A stretch of 64,000 bases of DNA from Ruegeria sp. HKCCD7303 (GCF_013111185.1 NZ_WVRE01000002.1:310001-374000), one strand, 5' to 3'. Counted from the first letter of the stretch, positions 9,468 to 20,645 are shown. Numbers and translations: made by a program. Notes: a model not told the origin generated them from the letters alone.

Positions 9468-10159
9468 GTCCGGATCAAGCCAACAAGGCGGCCTTGAACC
9501 TTGACCTTTTCTTCGGGCAGAACGCGCGTTTCGTAGACCGGGTTGGCAGCTTCAAGCGCGATGGCATTGCCCCGGCGGAAATACCGCTTCAACGTCGCTT
9601 CCTGATCCTCGACCAAGGCAACCACGATGTCGCCGTTATCTGCTGTCGACGTTTCCCGGATCACCACTACATCACCGTCGTTGATACCCGCGTCGATCAT
9701 CGAGTCTCCACGAACCTCTAACGCGTAATGCTCGCCCTTGCCGGAGACCATGGGGCCGGGGACGGCGACATGGTGCGAGACATGGCTGATGGCCTCAATG
9801 GGAACACCAGCCGCAATCCGACCCATGACCGGCAGTTCCAGCGCGTCGACTGAAACGGGTTCCACATTCGCGGGGCGGCGACCTTCCGGTTTGTCACCTT
9901 CGATAACCCGCGGCGTAAACCCGGCTGTGGGTTCGCCACCTAGGCTTTCGGGAAGTTTCACGATCTCAATCGCGCGGGCGCGATGGGCAAGGCGGCGGAT
10001 AAACCCGCGTTCTTCCAGAGCGGTGATCAATCTGTGGATGCCGGATTTCGACCGCAGATCAAGCGCGGCCTTCATTTCGTCGAAACTGGGCGGAACACCG
10101 TCCGCCTGCACGCGTTTGTGGATGAATTCCAGCAAATCCAATTGCTTCTTGGTCAGCAT
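9461..10159 (-). CDS. lexA: SOS repressor LexA
   Basis: The 232-residue protein has an N-terminal winged helix ([14 protein letters not shown] ... [16 protein letters not shown]). Its self-cleavage site is Ala117-Gly118 (AAGVP), and the serine-lysine protease dyad is Ser153 (GDSMID) and Lys191 (EATLKRY). It represses DNA-damage genes and cleaves itself when RecA is active. A perfect GTTC-N7-GTTC operator lies 34 bases upstream of its start, indicating autoregulation. It follows moeA on the same strand with a 78-bp gap, in which the operator sits. The order trpGDC-moaC-moeA-lexA resembles that recalled for Rhodobacter sphaeroides. Confidence 0.97.
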   Translation of the reverse strand: MLTKKQLDLLEFIHKRVQADGVPPSFDEMKAALDLRSKSGIHRLITALEERGFIRRLAHRARAIEIVKLPESLGGEPTAGFTPRVIEGDKPEGRRPANVEPVSVDALELPVMGRIAAGVPIEAISHVSHHVAVPGPMVSGKGEHYALEVRGDSMIDAGINDGDVVVIRETSTADNGDIVVALVEDQEATLKRYFRRGNAIALEAANPVYETRVLPEEKVKVQGRLVGLIRTY

Positions 10160-10192
10160 CGCTCACACCTCGTCGCTCATGCGTTTTCTTTT

Positions 10193-10207
10193 GTTCTACG
10201 CATGTTC
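10193..10207 (-). promoter_or_regulatory. LexA box of the lexA promoter
   Basis: GTTC-TACGCAT-GTTC matches the alphaproteobacterial SOS operator exactly and lies between the end of moeA (10238) and the lexA start (10159), as expected for autorepression. Confidence 0.88.
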
Positions 10208-10237
10208 ACGTTTTGTGTCAACGGATTTGAGAACATC

Positions 10238-11410
10238 TCAGATCGGCAGGTACTGAACCGTTTCCCCGATTTCACGGGCGGGATCGTGCGGTTGTCGGAC
10301 CAAAAGCGCATTTGCTTGAGCCAGAACGCTGAGAAGCGAGCTATCTTGATCTGCAGAGGCTTCGATGCCCGTGTCGCTTAGAACTGCGCGCATGTAGTGC
10401 TCTCGCGGTCCGTTTTCCGACAAGGGAGCCGTGAGCTGCGCTGTACGGAAAGTCGGAACCACGTCGTCCAGGCCAAGCATCCGGCGCACCATCGGTGCTA
10501 GAAACAGATACCCGCACACCATGGCGCTGACCGGGTTGCCGGGCAAGCCCACCATAGCCGTTTCGCCGATACGACCGGCCATCAGTGGTTTTCCGGGACG
10601 CATTCGGATCTTGTAGAACGACCGCTCCATCCCCAAACCCTGCGAGACATCTGCGACAAGGTCATAGTCACCAACCGAAGCGCCACCGATTGTGACGACA
10701 AGATCGGCCCCGTGCGCCAAGCCAAATGCAGTTTCAAGCGAGGGAACGGTATCGCGCGCAATGGGCAGAACGCGTACCGACGCACCCAGACCTTCAAGCA
10801 GCGCCTGCAAACCGAATGTGTTGGAGGCAATGATCTGATCTGGGCCCGGCTCTTCTCCGGGCATCACCAACTCGTCGCCGGTGGAGATAAGTGCAATCAC
10901 CGGTTTGCGCGCAACCGTAACGCGGGGAGTGTTCATTGCGGCCATAAGAGCCACATCTTCGGCCCGGATCAAACGTGGTGCTGAAATGGATGTGCCGATT
11001 TCAAAATCTACGCCAGCTGGCCGGATATTGGTTTTGGGGCCGGGTTCGTCGGTGATCGTGATCAGGTCACCACGTCGATCTGTGTCTTCCTGAATGATCA
11101 CAAAATCCGCGCCCTCGGGCACTGGCGCACCGGTGAAAATGCGCACCGCCTGACCGGGACCGACCTGGCCATCAAAGCGATGGCCAGCCGCGGATTCTCC
11201 GACCACCTTGAACATGGCGTGCAGCTCAACTTCGGCGGCCTTTACGGCATATCCATCCATCGACGATGCCGCGAAGGGCGGTTGGTTCCGCCCCGCCACA
11301 ACATCCCGCGCCAATACACGCCCGGCGGACTGTGCCAGAGGAACCTCTTCCGAAGGTAAAACCCCCACCAGATCGAACAGCAGGGCGCGCGCCTCTTCGA
11401 CTGTGATCAT
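10238..11410 (-). CDS. moeA: Molybdopterin molybdotransferase MoeA
   Basis: The 390-residue protein has the MoeA signatures [28 protein letters not shown], the SIGDYD-like ASVGDYD and [10 protein letters not shown]. It inserts molybdate into adenylated molybdopterin, the last step in making molybdenum cofactor. Its ATG overlaps the moaC stop (ATGA), so it is translationally coupled in the trpGDC-moaC-moeA operon. The domain order and length are normal. Confidence 0.96.
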   Translation of the reverse strand: MITVEEARALLFDLVGVLPSEEVPLAQSAGRVLARDVVAGRNQPPFAASSMDGYAVKAAEVELHAMFKVVGESAAGHRFDGQVGPGQAVRIFTGAPVPEGADFVIIQEDTDRRGDLITITDEPGPKTNIRPAGVDFEIGTSISAPRLIRAEDVALMAAMNTPRVTVARKPVIALISTGDELVMPGEEPGPDQIIASNTFGLQALLEGLGASVRVLPIARDTVPSLETAFGLAHGADLVVTIGGASVGDYDLVADVSQGLGMERSFYKIRMRPGKPLMAGRIGETAMVGLPGNPVSAMVCGYLFLAPMVRRMLGLDDVVPTFRTAQLTAPLSENGPREHYMRAVLSDTGIEASADQDSSLLSVLAQANALLVRQPHDPAREIGETVQYLPI

Positions 11411-11883
11411 TTCGCCTCGTAACGCCCTGATTTACCGCCATCTTTCAAGAGAACGCGGATTCCGCCAATCTCCATCGCCTTATCGACGGCCTTTGTCATG
11501 TCATACACTGTCAAAGCCGCGGTTGAGACTGCGGTTAGGGCTTCCATCTCAACACCGGTCTGTCCCGAGGTCTTGACCGTGGCCTCGATCTGAACACCCG
11601 GCAAATCAGGATCAAGGGTCAGTTCAACCGCCACTTTGGTGATTGGAAGAGGGTGACACAACGGGATCAAGTCGGGCGTCTTCTTTGCGCCCATGATGCC
11701 CGCCAGACGGGCGATGCCCAGAACGTCGCCCTTTTTCGCGCGGCCTTCAGAAATGATTTCAAAGGTTTCCGGCGCCATCCTAATGTGCCCGGCAGCAACG
11801 GCGACACGGTCTGTCACGTCTTTGTCCGACACATCGACCATATGCGCCTGACCTTGAGCGTCAAAATGGGTCAGCGGCATCAC
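11407..11883 (-). CDS. moaC: Cyclic pyranopterin monophosphate synthase MoaC
   Basis: The 158-residue protein matches MoaC along its whole length ([55 protein letters not shown]). Together with MoaA it converts GTP into cyclic pyranopterin monophosphate in molybdenum cofactor synthesis. Its start overlaps the trpC stop by four bases and its stop overlaps the moeA start, so cofactor genes are embedded in a tryptophan operon. Two consecutive ATG codons are present; the outer one at 11883 gives the overlap. Confidence 0.97.
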   Translation of the reverse strand: MMPLTHFDAQGQAHMVDVSDKDVTDRVAVAAGHIRMAPETFEIISEGRAKKGDVLGIARLAGIMGAKKTPDLIPLCHPLPITKVAVELTLDPDLPGVQIEATVKTSGQTGVEMEALTAVSTAALTVYDMTKAVDKAMEIGGIRVLLKDGGKSGRYEAK

Positions 11884-12692
11884 ATCACTCCGGGGATCAG
11901 AGGGTTGGACAGGATATGACGCGTGGCGGCTTCAACATCATCCTGCCGCATCAGGCTTTCACCAATCAGGAAGCACCGTGCACCATAGCGCGCAATGTCC
12001 TTCAGATCATCCGGTGTTCCCAGGCCGCTTTCGCAAACAATTGTGCGGTTCGCTGGTACCAGCTTGGACAGGCGTCGCGTGGTGTCCAATGTTGTCTCGA
12101 AGGTCTTGAGATTGCGGTTGTTGATGCCGATCAACGGGCTTTTCAACTGGGTGGCTCTTTCCAGTTCCGCTTCGTCATGCACTTCGATCAGAACATCCAT
12201 ACCCCAATCAAAGGCAGTTTGTTCCAGTTCAGCCGCCTGATCATCACTGACCGAAGCCATGATGATCAAAATGCAATCGGCGCCCAAGGCGCGGGCTTCG
12301 ATCACCTGATAGGGGTCATACATGAAATCCTTGCGCAAAGCGGGCAGCGAAGTCGCCTCGCGCGCCTGCGTCAGATATTCCTTTGCGCCCTGAAAGCTTG
12401 GGGTGTCGGTCAGCACGGACAAACACGCAGCACCACCACCCTCATAGGCTTTGGCCAGTACAGGCGGGTCGAAATCCGGACGGATCAGACCCTTGGACGG
12501 GCTGGCTTTCTTGACCTCGGCAATCAGGCCATAGCCTTGCCGCGACGCGGATTGCAAAGCTGTGGCAAAGCCACGGGTTTCCGATGCGGCCCGTGCTTCG
12601 CTCTCCAGTGTTTCCAGGGATTTCTGTGCTTTGTCGGCTGCGACCTCTTCCAGTTTGTAGGCTTTGATCTTGTCCAGAACGGTTTCGGTCAT
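11880..12692 (-). CDS. trpC: Indole-3-glycerol phosphate synthase
   Basis: The 270-residue TIM-barrel enzyme has the catalytic strand motif [17 protein letters not shown] and the phosphate-binding end [12 protein letters not shown]. It closes the indole ring in tryptophan synthesis. It is monofunctional here, with no TrpF fusion. It is coupled to trpD upstream and moaC downstream by four-base overlaps. The length is normal. Confidence 0.97.
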   Translation of the reverse strand: MTETVLDKIKAYKLEEVAADKAQKSLETLESEARAASETRGFATALQSASRQGYGLIAEVKKASPSKGLIRPDFDPPVLAKAYEGGGAACLSVLTDTPSFQGAKEYLTQAREATSLPALRKDFMYDPYQVIEARALGADCILIIMASVSDDQAAELEQTAFDWGMDVLIEVHDEAELERATQLKSPLIGINNRNLKTFETTLDTTRRLSKLVPANRTIVCESGLGTPDDLKDIARYGARCFLIGESLMRQDDVEAATRHILSNPLIPGVM

Positions 12693-13704
12693 GCGGCTTC
12701 CTGTGTCTTGCGTGCCAGAGCGGCGATTTTTTCTTTGGCTTTGCCGCTGTCGATGCTTTGGGCGGCCATGGCGACACCGTCGCGCAGATCGCTTGCCGCT
12801 TCGGCGACGACCAAAGCGGCAGCCGAATTCAACAGTACTGCATCGCGATAAGCGGATGGGGCACCGTCCAACAGAGCGCGGAATGCGACGGCGTTCTCTT
12901 CTGGTGTGCCGCCGATAATGTCTTCGAACGGATGTACCGGCAGACCTGCGTCTTCGGGGTGCAGTTCGACCTCTTTGATCGTGTCATCTTCCAGCGCAGC
13001 GACCCAGCTGATTCCCGTGATCGTGAGTTCATCCGTCCCGTCCGATCCATGCACCAGCCACGCGCGGTCTGAGCCCAGCAGACCAAGCGTTTCGGCCATT
13101 GGTCGGATCAGGTCGCGACTGAACGCGCCGGTCAATTGCCGCTTGACGCCTGCGGGGTTGGTCAGGGGGCCAAGGATGTTAAAGATTGTACGCGTGCCCA
13201 GTTCCTGGCGTGATGGCATTACGTGGGCAATGGCCGGGTGATGCATCGGTGCCATCATGAACCCAATTCCAACTTCTTTTAGAGCATCTTCAACAACTTG
13301 GGGGCCAACCATGACGTTGATGCCCATCTGACCCAGGGCATCGGCTGCTCCTGATTTCGAACTGAGGTTCCGATTGCCATGCTTGGCAACGGTGACACCG
13401 GCACCGGCAACCACAAAAGCCGTCGCGGTCGAGATGTTCAGTGTGCCTTTGCCGTCGCCGCCTGTGCCCACGATGTCCATCGCTCCGTCCGGAGCTTTGA
13501 CGGCGTTGCACTTTGCCCGCATCACAGCGGCGGCAGCGGCGTATTCATCGACGGTTTCACCACGTGTGCGCATGGCCATCAAAAGCCCACCGATCTGGCT
13601 GGGCGTGGCTTCGCCATCAAACAGGATGGCAAAGGCTTTTTCAGCTTCGTCACGAGTCAATGGACGATCGGCCGAAGCTCCGATCAGCGGTTTCAGCGCG
13701 TCGC

Positions 13705-13708
<4 letters not shown>
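12689..13708 (-). CDS. trpD: Anthranilate phosphoribosyltransferase
   Basis: The 339-residue protein carries the diagnostic [15 protein letters not shown] loop that binds PRPP, and [18 protein letters not shown] after it. It transfers the phosphoribosyl group to anthranilate in tryptophan synthesis. Its ATG overlaps the trpG stop by four bases, and its stop overlaps trpC in the same way. Confidence 0.98.
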
Positions 13709-14286
<578 letters not shown>

Positions 14287-14485
14287 ATGGGCACTTATCT
14301 TCACTTGGGCATTTCAGGCTGGCGATGCAGCCCCGGGCCACGGTATAATGTCCGCACATACATGCTCAGGCTTGGGCGGCAGCGTCAAGAGGACATACCG
14401 TTTCTGACGCGTTCAATTGGCCGAGCGCCACACCAGATGGCGCAGAGCTGGACGAGGCAGAGAAAAGAGGCGAAAGGCAGAAAAA

Positions 14486-15904
14486 ATGGGCGGATTTTTC
14501 GGAGGAATGGTCGCCGGGGCGATCGTTGTTTTGATCCTGGGCGTGATCGTGTCGCTCAAGACGCCGATGGTCAATACGCCGGTTGTTGTAACCGAAGCAC
14601 CGGCTCCGGTAATTTCCGAAGCACCTGAAGCACCGACTGAGGTGGCCGAAGCGGTTTCCGATGCCGATGTGGTGGAATTGGCTCCGCGTGGGCTGGAAGC
14701 CGCCGATGACTCAACCGAGGATCTGGCTGACTTGTCCGGGCTTGAATCGTCTTCGGACACGCAACCAGAAGTGGGCGCAGCGGCTGAGGCCGTGGACCAA
14801 CCAGAGGCCGCGGTTGCGACTGAAGTGTCAGTTGTGACCGAAGCGCCTGCAGCGCCGCCAGAACCCAGCCTTGCACCTGCGGCTCCGCAGGACGAGGCAG
14901 AGCCAGCCGTAATCGACGATACACCGACCCCTCCCGTGGAAGAGCCCCAGACAACCGAAGTCGCGCTTGTCGAGCCGGAACAAGACCCATTGCCTCAAAC
15001 GACGGTGGACACTGAAGAGGTAAATCCGTTTGAAAGCAGTCCGATTGCGGTGGAAGGGGATGAAGAAATTCTTCCGCGCAAGTTGCCGCGTATCGCGGCA
15101 TTGCCGCAGATCGGCGGCGAACAGGAAGTACCAGTCAGCTCAACGATTGGAAAACGCGTTGTTCCTTTGACCGAACGGGATGATGAGCCAGTGGTCGAGC
15201 AAGCCTCGGCAGAAGAAGCGGCACCAGCGGGCAAGCCGATCGAACGCTATGCCGCGAAGTTCGAAAACCCCGAGGCCAAGCCCTTGATGTCCATCATTCT
15301 GATCGATGATGAGGGCGCGTTTGGTGTCGAAGCGCTGCAAGACTTTCCCTATCCAATCAGCTTTGCCGTTAACCCGTCCGATCCTGATGCGGCGGAAAAA
15401 ATGGCGCGGCACCGCGCGGCCGGGTTCGAAGTCATGGCGCTTGCTGATTTGCCTGAGGCCGCAACCGCTCAGGACGCCGAGGTGTCCCTGTCGGTCTGGC
15501 TGGATACTCTGCCCGAAACCGTTGGTATTCTGGAAGGGGTAGACAGCGGCATTCACGGCAATCGCAAGTTGGCCGATCAAGTTGCGGAAATTGCTGCCGG
15601 AACTGGCCGGGGATTGATCACGCAGGACAATGGGTTGAACACCGTTCAAAAACTCGCGGCCCGAAACGGAACCCCTTCGGGTGTCGTGTTCCGTGACATC
15701 GATGGTGCGCGTCAGGATTCGAAGGTCATGCGTCGTTTTCTGGATCAGGCCGCGTTCCGCGCCGGGCAGGAAGGTGCTGTGGTCATGTTGGGGCGGGTCC
15801 GTCCCGAAACGATTTCAGCATTGTTGCTTTGGGGGTTGGAAGACCGTGGCAGCCGCGTCGCCATGGCGCCGATTTCTGCGGTCATGATGAAACAGGTACA
15901 GTGA
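14486..15904 (+). CDS. Divergent polysaccharide deacetylase family protein (YibQ-like)
   Basis: The 472-residue protein starts MGGFFGGMVAGAIVVLILGVIV, one membrane anchor. It continues with a long Ala/Pro/Glu/Val-rich, probably disordered linker (about 30-245). The C-terminal domain (about 260-470) has SIILIDDEGAFG, the NPSDPDAAEKMARHRAAGFEVMAL segment and ITQDNGLNTVQ, which fit the divergent polysaccharide deacetylase family. It is probably envelope-located. The catalytic metal site of true deacetylases is only partly kept, and the substrate is unknown. It lies between trpE and trpG on the opposite strand, and ends in its own terminator. Confidence 0.8.
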   Translation: MGGFFGGMVAGAIVVLILGVIVSLKTPMVNTPVVVTEAPAPVISEAPEAPTEVAEAVSDADVVELAPRGLEAADDSTEDLADLSGLESSSDTQPEVGAAAEAVDQPEAAVATEVSVVTEAPAAPPEPSLAPAAPQDEAEPAVIDDTPTPPVEEPQTTEVALVEPEQDPLPQTTVDTEEVNPFESSPIAVEGDEEILPRKLPRIAALPQIGGEQEVPVSSTIGKRVVPLTERDDEPVVEQASAEEAAPAGKPIERYAAKFENPEAKPLMSIILIDDEGAFGVEALQDFPYPISFAVNPSDPDAAEKMARHRAAGFEVMALADLPEAATAQDAEVSLSVWLDTLPETVGILEGVDSGIHGNRKLADQVAEIAAGTGRGLITQDNGLNTVQKLAARNGTPSGVVFRDIDGARQDSKVMRRFLDQAAFRAGQEGAVVMLGRVRPETISALLLWGLEDRGSRVAMAPISAVMMKQVQ

Positions 15905-15923
15905 CTGGCATAAAACAGAAAAT

Positions 15924-15957
15924 GAGGGCGGCGATCTTTTGATCTGCCGCCCTTTTG
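15924..15957 (+). terminator. Rho-independent terminator after the YibQ-like gene
   Basis: GGGCGGCGATC pairs with GATC(T)GCCGCCC around TTTT and is followed by TTTT. It lies 21 bases after the stop and just outside the convergent trpE stop (15961), so it may act both ways. Confidence 0.85.
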
Positions 15958-15960
15958 CGT

Positions 15961-17472
15961 TTAGCTGTTTCCGTTTCCGGTGAAACGCGCGGCATCCGCC
16001 GCAGCGCGTCGTATCGCGTTGGATTTATGGACGGTTTCCATGAATTCGGCTTCTGGATCGCTGTCATAAACAACGCCGCCGCCTGCCTGAATATAAAGCT
16101 TTTGATCTTTCACAATTGCGGTGCGCAGCGCGATACACATGTCCATGTCGCCGCCCGCGCTGAAATACCCCACGCCACCGCCATAGACGCCGCGTTTTTC
16201 GGGCTCCAGCTCGTCGATGATTTCCATCGCGCGCACTTTGGGCGCGCCAGACACTGTGCCCGCTGGCATCCCGGCAAAGAACGCGTCCAGCGCGTCTTTG
16301 TCTTCGGCAAGTTCACCCACCACGTTTGACACAATATGCATTACGTGGCTGTAACGTTCTATGATGAACTCTTCAGTCGGGCGCACCGTGCCAATCTTGG
16401 CCACGCGTCCGGTATCGTTGCGGCCCAGATCCAGCAGCATCAGGTGCTCGGCCAGCTCTTTCTTGTCGGCCAGCAGATCCAGTTCGTTTGCCTTGTCTTC
16501 TTCCGGCGTCGCGCCACGGGGACGGGTTCCGGCGATGGGACGAATGGTGACTTCACTGCCGAACACGCGCACCAGAATCTCGGGGCTTGCACCCACAACC
16601 TGAAAGCCGCCGAAGTTGAAATAGAACATGAAAGGCGACGGGTTGGTGCGCCGCAGCGACCGATAGAGCGCAAAGGGTGGCAGCGGAAATTCCTGCGTCC
16701 AGCGCTGCGCCGGGACAACCTGGAAAATATCACCCGCGCGGATGTATTCCTTGGCCTTTTCAACGGCTTCCATATAGCCGGACTTGGTAAAGTTCGACAC
16801 GGGCGGTGAAACTTCGCGCGCGTCCCCAAGATCGCGGGTTTCCGCAGGCATCGCACGTTCCAGATCGCGAACCGCATCCATCACACGTTCGGCGGCTTGT
16901 GCATACGCAGCCTTGGCGGATTGACCGTCGCTGGCCCAAGCTGGTGAAACCACGGTCACTTCGCCTTTAACACCATCCAACACGGCGATGACGGAAGGGC
17001 GCAGCATAATCGCATCGGGCAGGCCCAGAGGGTCAGGGTTTACGTCTGGCAGGTATTCCACCAGCCGGACCATGTCATAGCCCAAATATCCAAACAGCCC
17101 GGCTGCAGCCTGAGGCAGGTCATCCGGCAGGTCGATGCGGCTTTCGGCCAGCAAAGCGCGCAGGTTGTCCATCGGGTTGCCGTCTTGGGCCGAGAACGCC
17201 TCGGAATCGAACCGGGCAGAGCGGTTCAACTCGGACGCGTCACCGCGACACCGCCAGATCAGGTCGGGTTTCATACCGATGATCGAGTAACGGCCACGAA
17301 CTTCGCCGCCGGTTACGGATTCCAGCATGAACGCATCTTTCTGTGCGCCCGTCAGCTTGAGCATCAGTGACACGGGCGTGTCAAGATCAGCGGCAAGCCG
17401 TGTGTAGACCACCTGATTTTCGCCCGCTTCATAAGCGCGCGCGAAGGTGTCGAATTCGGGTGTCAGTGCCAT
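15961..17472 (-). CDS. trpE: Anthranilate synthase component I
   Basis: The 503-residue chorismate-utilising enzyme has the N-terminal feedback segment FMLESVTGGEVRGRYSIIG and the catalytic C-terminal half. That half includes IFQVVPAQRW, PIAGTRPRGATPEEDKANE, ERYSHVMHIVSNV and GTVSGAPKVRAMEII. It makes anthranilate from chorismate with ammonia from TrpG. It begins only 11 bases after the ppiD stop, so it is probably co-transcribed with ppiD, leaving no room for a trp leader attenuator. This is unlike the usual TrpE-first tryptophan operon. Confidence 0.97.
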   Translation of the reverse strand: MALTPEFDTFARAYEAGENQVVYTRLAADLDTPVSLMLKLTGAQKDAFMLESVTGGEVRGRYSIIGMKPDLIWRCRGDASELNRSARFDSEAFSAQDGNPMDNLRALLAESRIDLPDDLPQAAAGLFGYLGYDMVRLVEYLPDVNPDPLGLPDAIMLRPSVIAVLDGVKGEVTVVSPAWASDGQSAKAAYAQAAERVMDAVRDLERAMPAETRDLGDAREVSPPVSNFTKSGYMEAVEKAKEYIRAGDIFQVVPAQRWTQEFPLPPFALYRSLRRTNPSPFMFYFNFGGFQVVGASPEILVRVFGSEVTIRPIAGTRPRGATPEEDKANELDLLADKKELAEHLMLLDLGRNDTGRVAKIGTVRPTEEFIIERYSHVMHIVSNVVGELAEDKDALDAFFAGMPAGTVSGAPKVRAMEIIDELEPEKRGVYGGGVGYFSAGGDMDMCIALRTAIVKDQKLYIQAGGGVVYDSDPEAEFMETVHKSNAIRRAAADAARFTGNGNS

Positions 17473-17483
17473 TTCGGTCTCGT

Positions 17484-19325
17484 TTAAAAGCTCGATTGCA
17501 CGGCATTCAGCGCCTGTTGGTCGACGACCGGACGCGCGCGTGTCTGTGCATCGCGCACATAAGCGTTGAAAATATTCTGTGACAGGGCCTGATTCATCTG
17601 AGCGGAAAGGGCTTCACGCAGTTGGCGAAGCTCGTCTGTATCTGCCGGAGGCAGAACTTCATCCAGGCGCACCAGCAACGCTGCGCCGTTGCCACCAATG
17701 ACACGCAATTCGCCAGGTTCCATCTGAAACACTTCGTTCATGAAATCCGCAGGAACGTCATCCAGAAACGCCGTGCGGGTCAGGGCATTTTCAACACGGA
17801 AGGGCAGGCCGGTGGCGGTAAAGTCACCATCTGTTGCAAGCTGTGTCAGAACCGCATTGGCCCGTTCTTCCAGCGCCTTGTTTGTTTCGGCTTGAAGCCA
17901 CGCGGCGGCCACGCGATCACGCGCGCTGTCCAGCGGCTCGGGGCGACGCGGCAGAACCTCGTTCAGGCGCAGGGCAAAGATCGACCCATCTTCGAGGAAT
18001 GCGATTTCCGGGAAATCACCTTCCTGCACAGCTTCGGCTGCGACGCGGAACCCGTCATAGGCGGCGATTTCATCTGAACTTTCGCGGGTCCAGTCGATCT
18101 GACCCAGCTCCATTTCGGTCTCATCCGCCAGTTCTTCCAGTGTAGCGCCGCCAGCAAGCATGTCGTTGATATCTTCGGACTGCGCCTCGATCAGGCGGCG
18201 CGCACGCTCGGCCGCCAGCTCTTCCCGCAAGGCCGGTTCAGCTTCTTCGAAGGGCACATTGTTGGCTGCCAGAGATCCGTTGATCCGGAAAAGGGCCGGA
18301 CCAAATACCGACGGCAACGGGCCAACAACAGCATCCAGATCGGCCGCAAATACAGCATCCGCAGCTTCGCCCAGATCCTCACGCGTCACGTCGCCCAGAT
18401 CGATGTCGTTCAATTCGAGATCGCGGTCGCGGACCAGCTGTTCAAAGGTAGTGCCACCCACCTCAAGCTGGGCCTTAGCTTCGCTTGCAGCTGCCTCGTC
18501 CGGGAAATTCAAGCGCTCAACCAAGCGGCGTGCGGGCTGGTTGAACTCAGCAGACCGGCTATCATAGAGCGCGCGCAGGGCGTCCTGATCCACCTCGACA
18601 CTGTCGATCAGCATCGCAGGGGACAGGATCGCATAGGTCAGTTGCTTGGTGCGGGGCAGTGTGAACAGAGCACCGTTTTCATCATAATAAGCCTGAATCT
18701 GCGCCTCGGTCGGATCGGCAATCGAGGATTCCAATGCTTCGGTCCCGACGGTGGCCACCGTAAAGCTGCGCCGGGCGCCGATGTAATCCGTCATCGTATC
18801 CGTCAGAGTGGCTGGCATTTCGACGCCGCCCATGATCGCGCCCTGAACGATCGTACGCGCCGATTCCTTGCGCAAATCTGTTTCGAACTCGGAATCGGTC
18901 ATGCCGATCTGTTCCAGCTGAAAACGATAGGCTTCACGGTCAAAGCTGCCGTCCACACCCTGGAAGGCCGGGATCGCGACGATGTCTTGCTGTAGGTTCT
19001 CGTCCCCGATGGAAATACCCAGTTGGCCGACTTCGTTGTCCAATGCCGCCAATGCCGTCAGACGGGCGAGGGCATTCTGATCAAGCCCCAACTCGCGTGC
19101 CTGCGACATCTGCAATGGCTGGCCGGTTTGTGCCTCAACCGCGCGGATTTCGCGCTGCAACTCGCGCACATACTCATCGACCGAGATGCTTTCGTCACCC
19201 ACATGTGCGACGGTTCGGACCGTACCGCTGAGATTGGTGGCGCCAAATCCCGCAAGGCCCAGCATCAGCAGGCCCATCAGAATCCAGACAAAGGTTTTAG
19301 AAAGACTTTTAGCGCCTGCGGCCAT
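17484..19325 (-). CDS. ppiD: PpiD-type periplasmic folding factor (peptidyl-prolyl isomerase family)
   Basis: The 613-residue protein has a single N-terminal membrane anchor (KTFVWILMGLLMLGLAGFG) and a SurA-N-like chaperone domain (about 35-190). Parvulin-like regions follow (about 240-400), with a helical C-terminal part. PpiD proteins sit in the inner membrane facing the periplasm and help newly exported proteins fold. The parvulin active-site residues are poorly conserved, so it may act mainly as a chaperone. It is the first gene of a two-gene unit with trpE. The start at 19325 (MAAGAKSLSKTF) gives a proper membrane anchor. Confidence 0.88.
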   Translation of the reverse strand: MAAGAKSLSKTFVWILMGLLMLGLAGFGATNLSGTVRTVAHVGDESISVDEYVRELQREIRAVEAQTGQPLQMSQARELGLDQNALARLTALAALDNEVGQLGISIGDENLQQDIVAIPAFQGVDGSFDREAYRFQLEQIGMTDSEFETDLRKESARTIVQGAIMGGVEMPATLTDTMTDYIGARRSFTVATVGTEALESSIADPTEAQIQAYYDENGALFTLPRTKQLTYAILSPAMLIDSVEVDQDALRALYDSRSAEFNQPARRLVERLNFPDEAAASEAKAQLEVGGTTFEQLVRDRDLELNDIDLGDVTREDLGEAADAVFAADLDAVVGPLPSVFGPALFRINGSLAANNVPFEEAEPALREELAAERARRLIEAQSEDINDMLAGGATLEELADETEMELGQIDWTRESSDEIAAYDGFRVAAEAVQEGDFPEIAFLEDGSIFALRLNEVLPRRPEPLDSARDRVAAAWLQAETNKALEERANAVLTQLATDGDFTATGLPFRVENALTRTAFLDDVPADFMNEVFQMEPGELRVIGGNGAALLVRLDEVLPPADTDELRQLREALSAQMNQALSQNIFNAYVRDAQTRARPVVDQQALNAVQSSF

Positions 19326-19405
19326 GGTGCCCTCTTGTTATTGCGGCAGCGTTCTGCCCTGTCGGTTGCGGCCCTGAATACGACGCACACCGCCGAGGGG
19401 CAAGC

Positions 19406-20581
19406 TTAGAAGGACAGGCCCTGCAACCGGTCGAACAATTGACCCAATCCCGCACGGTCCAGATTGGCGAATGCTACACGGACTTGCCGTTTTCCGGCGG
19501 GGTCATGGGCGGGCATGAACATGGTGCCGGGCAACAGCAGCACGCCTGCCTCAGTCACCAAACGGCGTGCCAATTCGTCTGACGGCATATCGAAAGGGTG
19601 TTCGAGGTAAGCAAAATACGCCCCAAGCCCCAAAAGACGCCATCCTTGGGCCTCAAGGGCGGGCATTCCATCTTTAATTGCGGCTCTGCGGTCGAGAATT
19701 TCGTCTCGTTCACCCGCAAGCCATTGTGATAGGTTCTGCATCCCCCATAGGGCTGCAAACTGGCCGATTTGGCCAGGGCAAATGGCAACAGTGTCGAGGA
19801 ATTTCTCGACCTCGGCCAGAAGAGAACGGCTTGTGGCTATCGCACCAACTCGGTGGCCTGTCAGGCGATAGGCTTTAGAGAAGGAATAGAGATGAACAAG
19901 CGTCTCATCCCAAGCCGGTTGTTGGAACAGATCGTGGGGCGGGCCGCTGCGGCTATCGAAATCGCGATAGGTTTCGTCCACGATCAGGCGAAGACCGCAG
20001 TCGCGTGCAAGGTCAAAAAACGCGCGGACCAGATCGGAAGGGTATTCCACGCCGCCGGGGTTGTTCGGTGTGACCAGGGCGATGGCGCGTGTTTTTTCGG
20101 TAATCAGAGCGCGCGCCTTCTCTGGATCGGGTAGCAGGTCATCTCCGGTTGGGAGGTCCACAGCCTTCACCCCAGCCATGTCCAACCACATTTTATGGTT
20201 GAAATACCATGGCGTTGGCAGAATCACTTCATCATCCTCATCGGTGATTGCCGAGATCACGGCCGAGAATGCCTGATTACAGCCCGAGGTGATGGCGGTC
20301 TGAGACGCGTCAACGCGCCCGGCGTAGTGCGCGCTGATCTGGGCCGCCAATTCTGTGCGAAGATCGTCGTTCCCCAAGACCGGCCCATATAAATGCGCGT
20401 TGTCTTCCTGCACGGCAAAATCTGCCATTGCCTGTCGCAGAGCAAGCGGAGGCGGGTCAACCGGCGCGGCCTGGCTGACATTGATCAGTGGGCGGTCTGC
20501 AGGAAAGTTGGCACCTTCGACCCATCGTCGCGCCTCCATCACCGGAGGAGGGAAAGTGGCGCTTGTGCGAGTCTGGGTCAT
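19406..20581 (-). CDS. Class I/II PLP-dependent aminotransferase
   Basis: The 391-residue fold-type I enzyme has ITSGCNQAFSAVI, VTPNNPGGVEYP, the Asp in LIVDETYRDF and the PLP lysine in SFSKAYRLTGHRVG. The substrate cannot be read from the sequence; it is in the aspartate/aromatic aminotransferase superfamily. It stands between ppiD and the xanthine phosphoribosyltransferase gene on the same strand with 60-80 bp gaps. The short repeat-like sequence at 20601-20642 lies upstream. Confidence 0.88.
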   Translation of the reverse strand: MTQTRTSATFPPPVMEARRWVEGANFPADRPLINVSQAAPVDPPPLALRQAMADFAVQEDNAHLYGPVLGNDDLRTELAAQISAHYAGRVDASQTAITSGCNQAFSAVISAITDEDDEVILPTPWYFNHKMWLDMAGVKAVDLPTGDDLLPDPEKARALITEKTRAIALVTPNNPGGVEYPSDLVRAFFDLARDCGLRLIVDETYRDFDSRSGPPHDLFQQPAWDETLVHLYSFSKAYRLTGHRVGAIATSRSLLAEVEKFLDTVAICPGQIGQFAALWGMQNLSQWLAGERDEILDRRAAIKDGMPALEAQGWRLLGLGAYFAYLEHPFDMPSDELARRLVTEAGVLLLPGTMFMPAHDPAGKRQVRVAFANLDRAGLGQLFDRLQGLSF

Positions 20582-20600
20582 GGTGTGCCAGTCTTTATGC

Positions 20601-20642
20601 GAGGCTCCGCCTCACGCTTCTAAGTATTTGAGAGCAGAAAAG
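20601..20642. repeat. Short GC hairpin followed by AAGTATTT tail (extragenic repeat-like)
   Basis: A GAGGCTCCGCCTC hairpin is followed by TAAGTATTTGAGAGCAGAAAAG. This hairpin plus AGTATTT plus GA-rich tail resembles a common extragenic element in Roseobacter genomes and is similar in plan to the element at 56328-56394. Assignment is from pattern only. Confidence 0.4.
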
Positions 20643-20645
20643 AGG

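Noticed and set aside
11916..12851. 311-codon plus-strand frame opposite trpC and trpD
   Set aside because: Antisense shadow of conserved genes.
14287..14485. trp leader peptide with attenuator before trpG
   Set aside because: No short frame with tandem Trp codons followed by alternative hairpins was seen.
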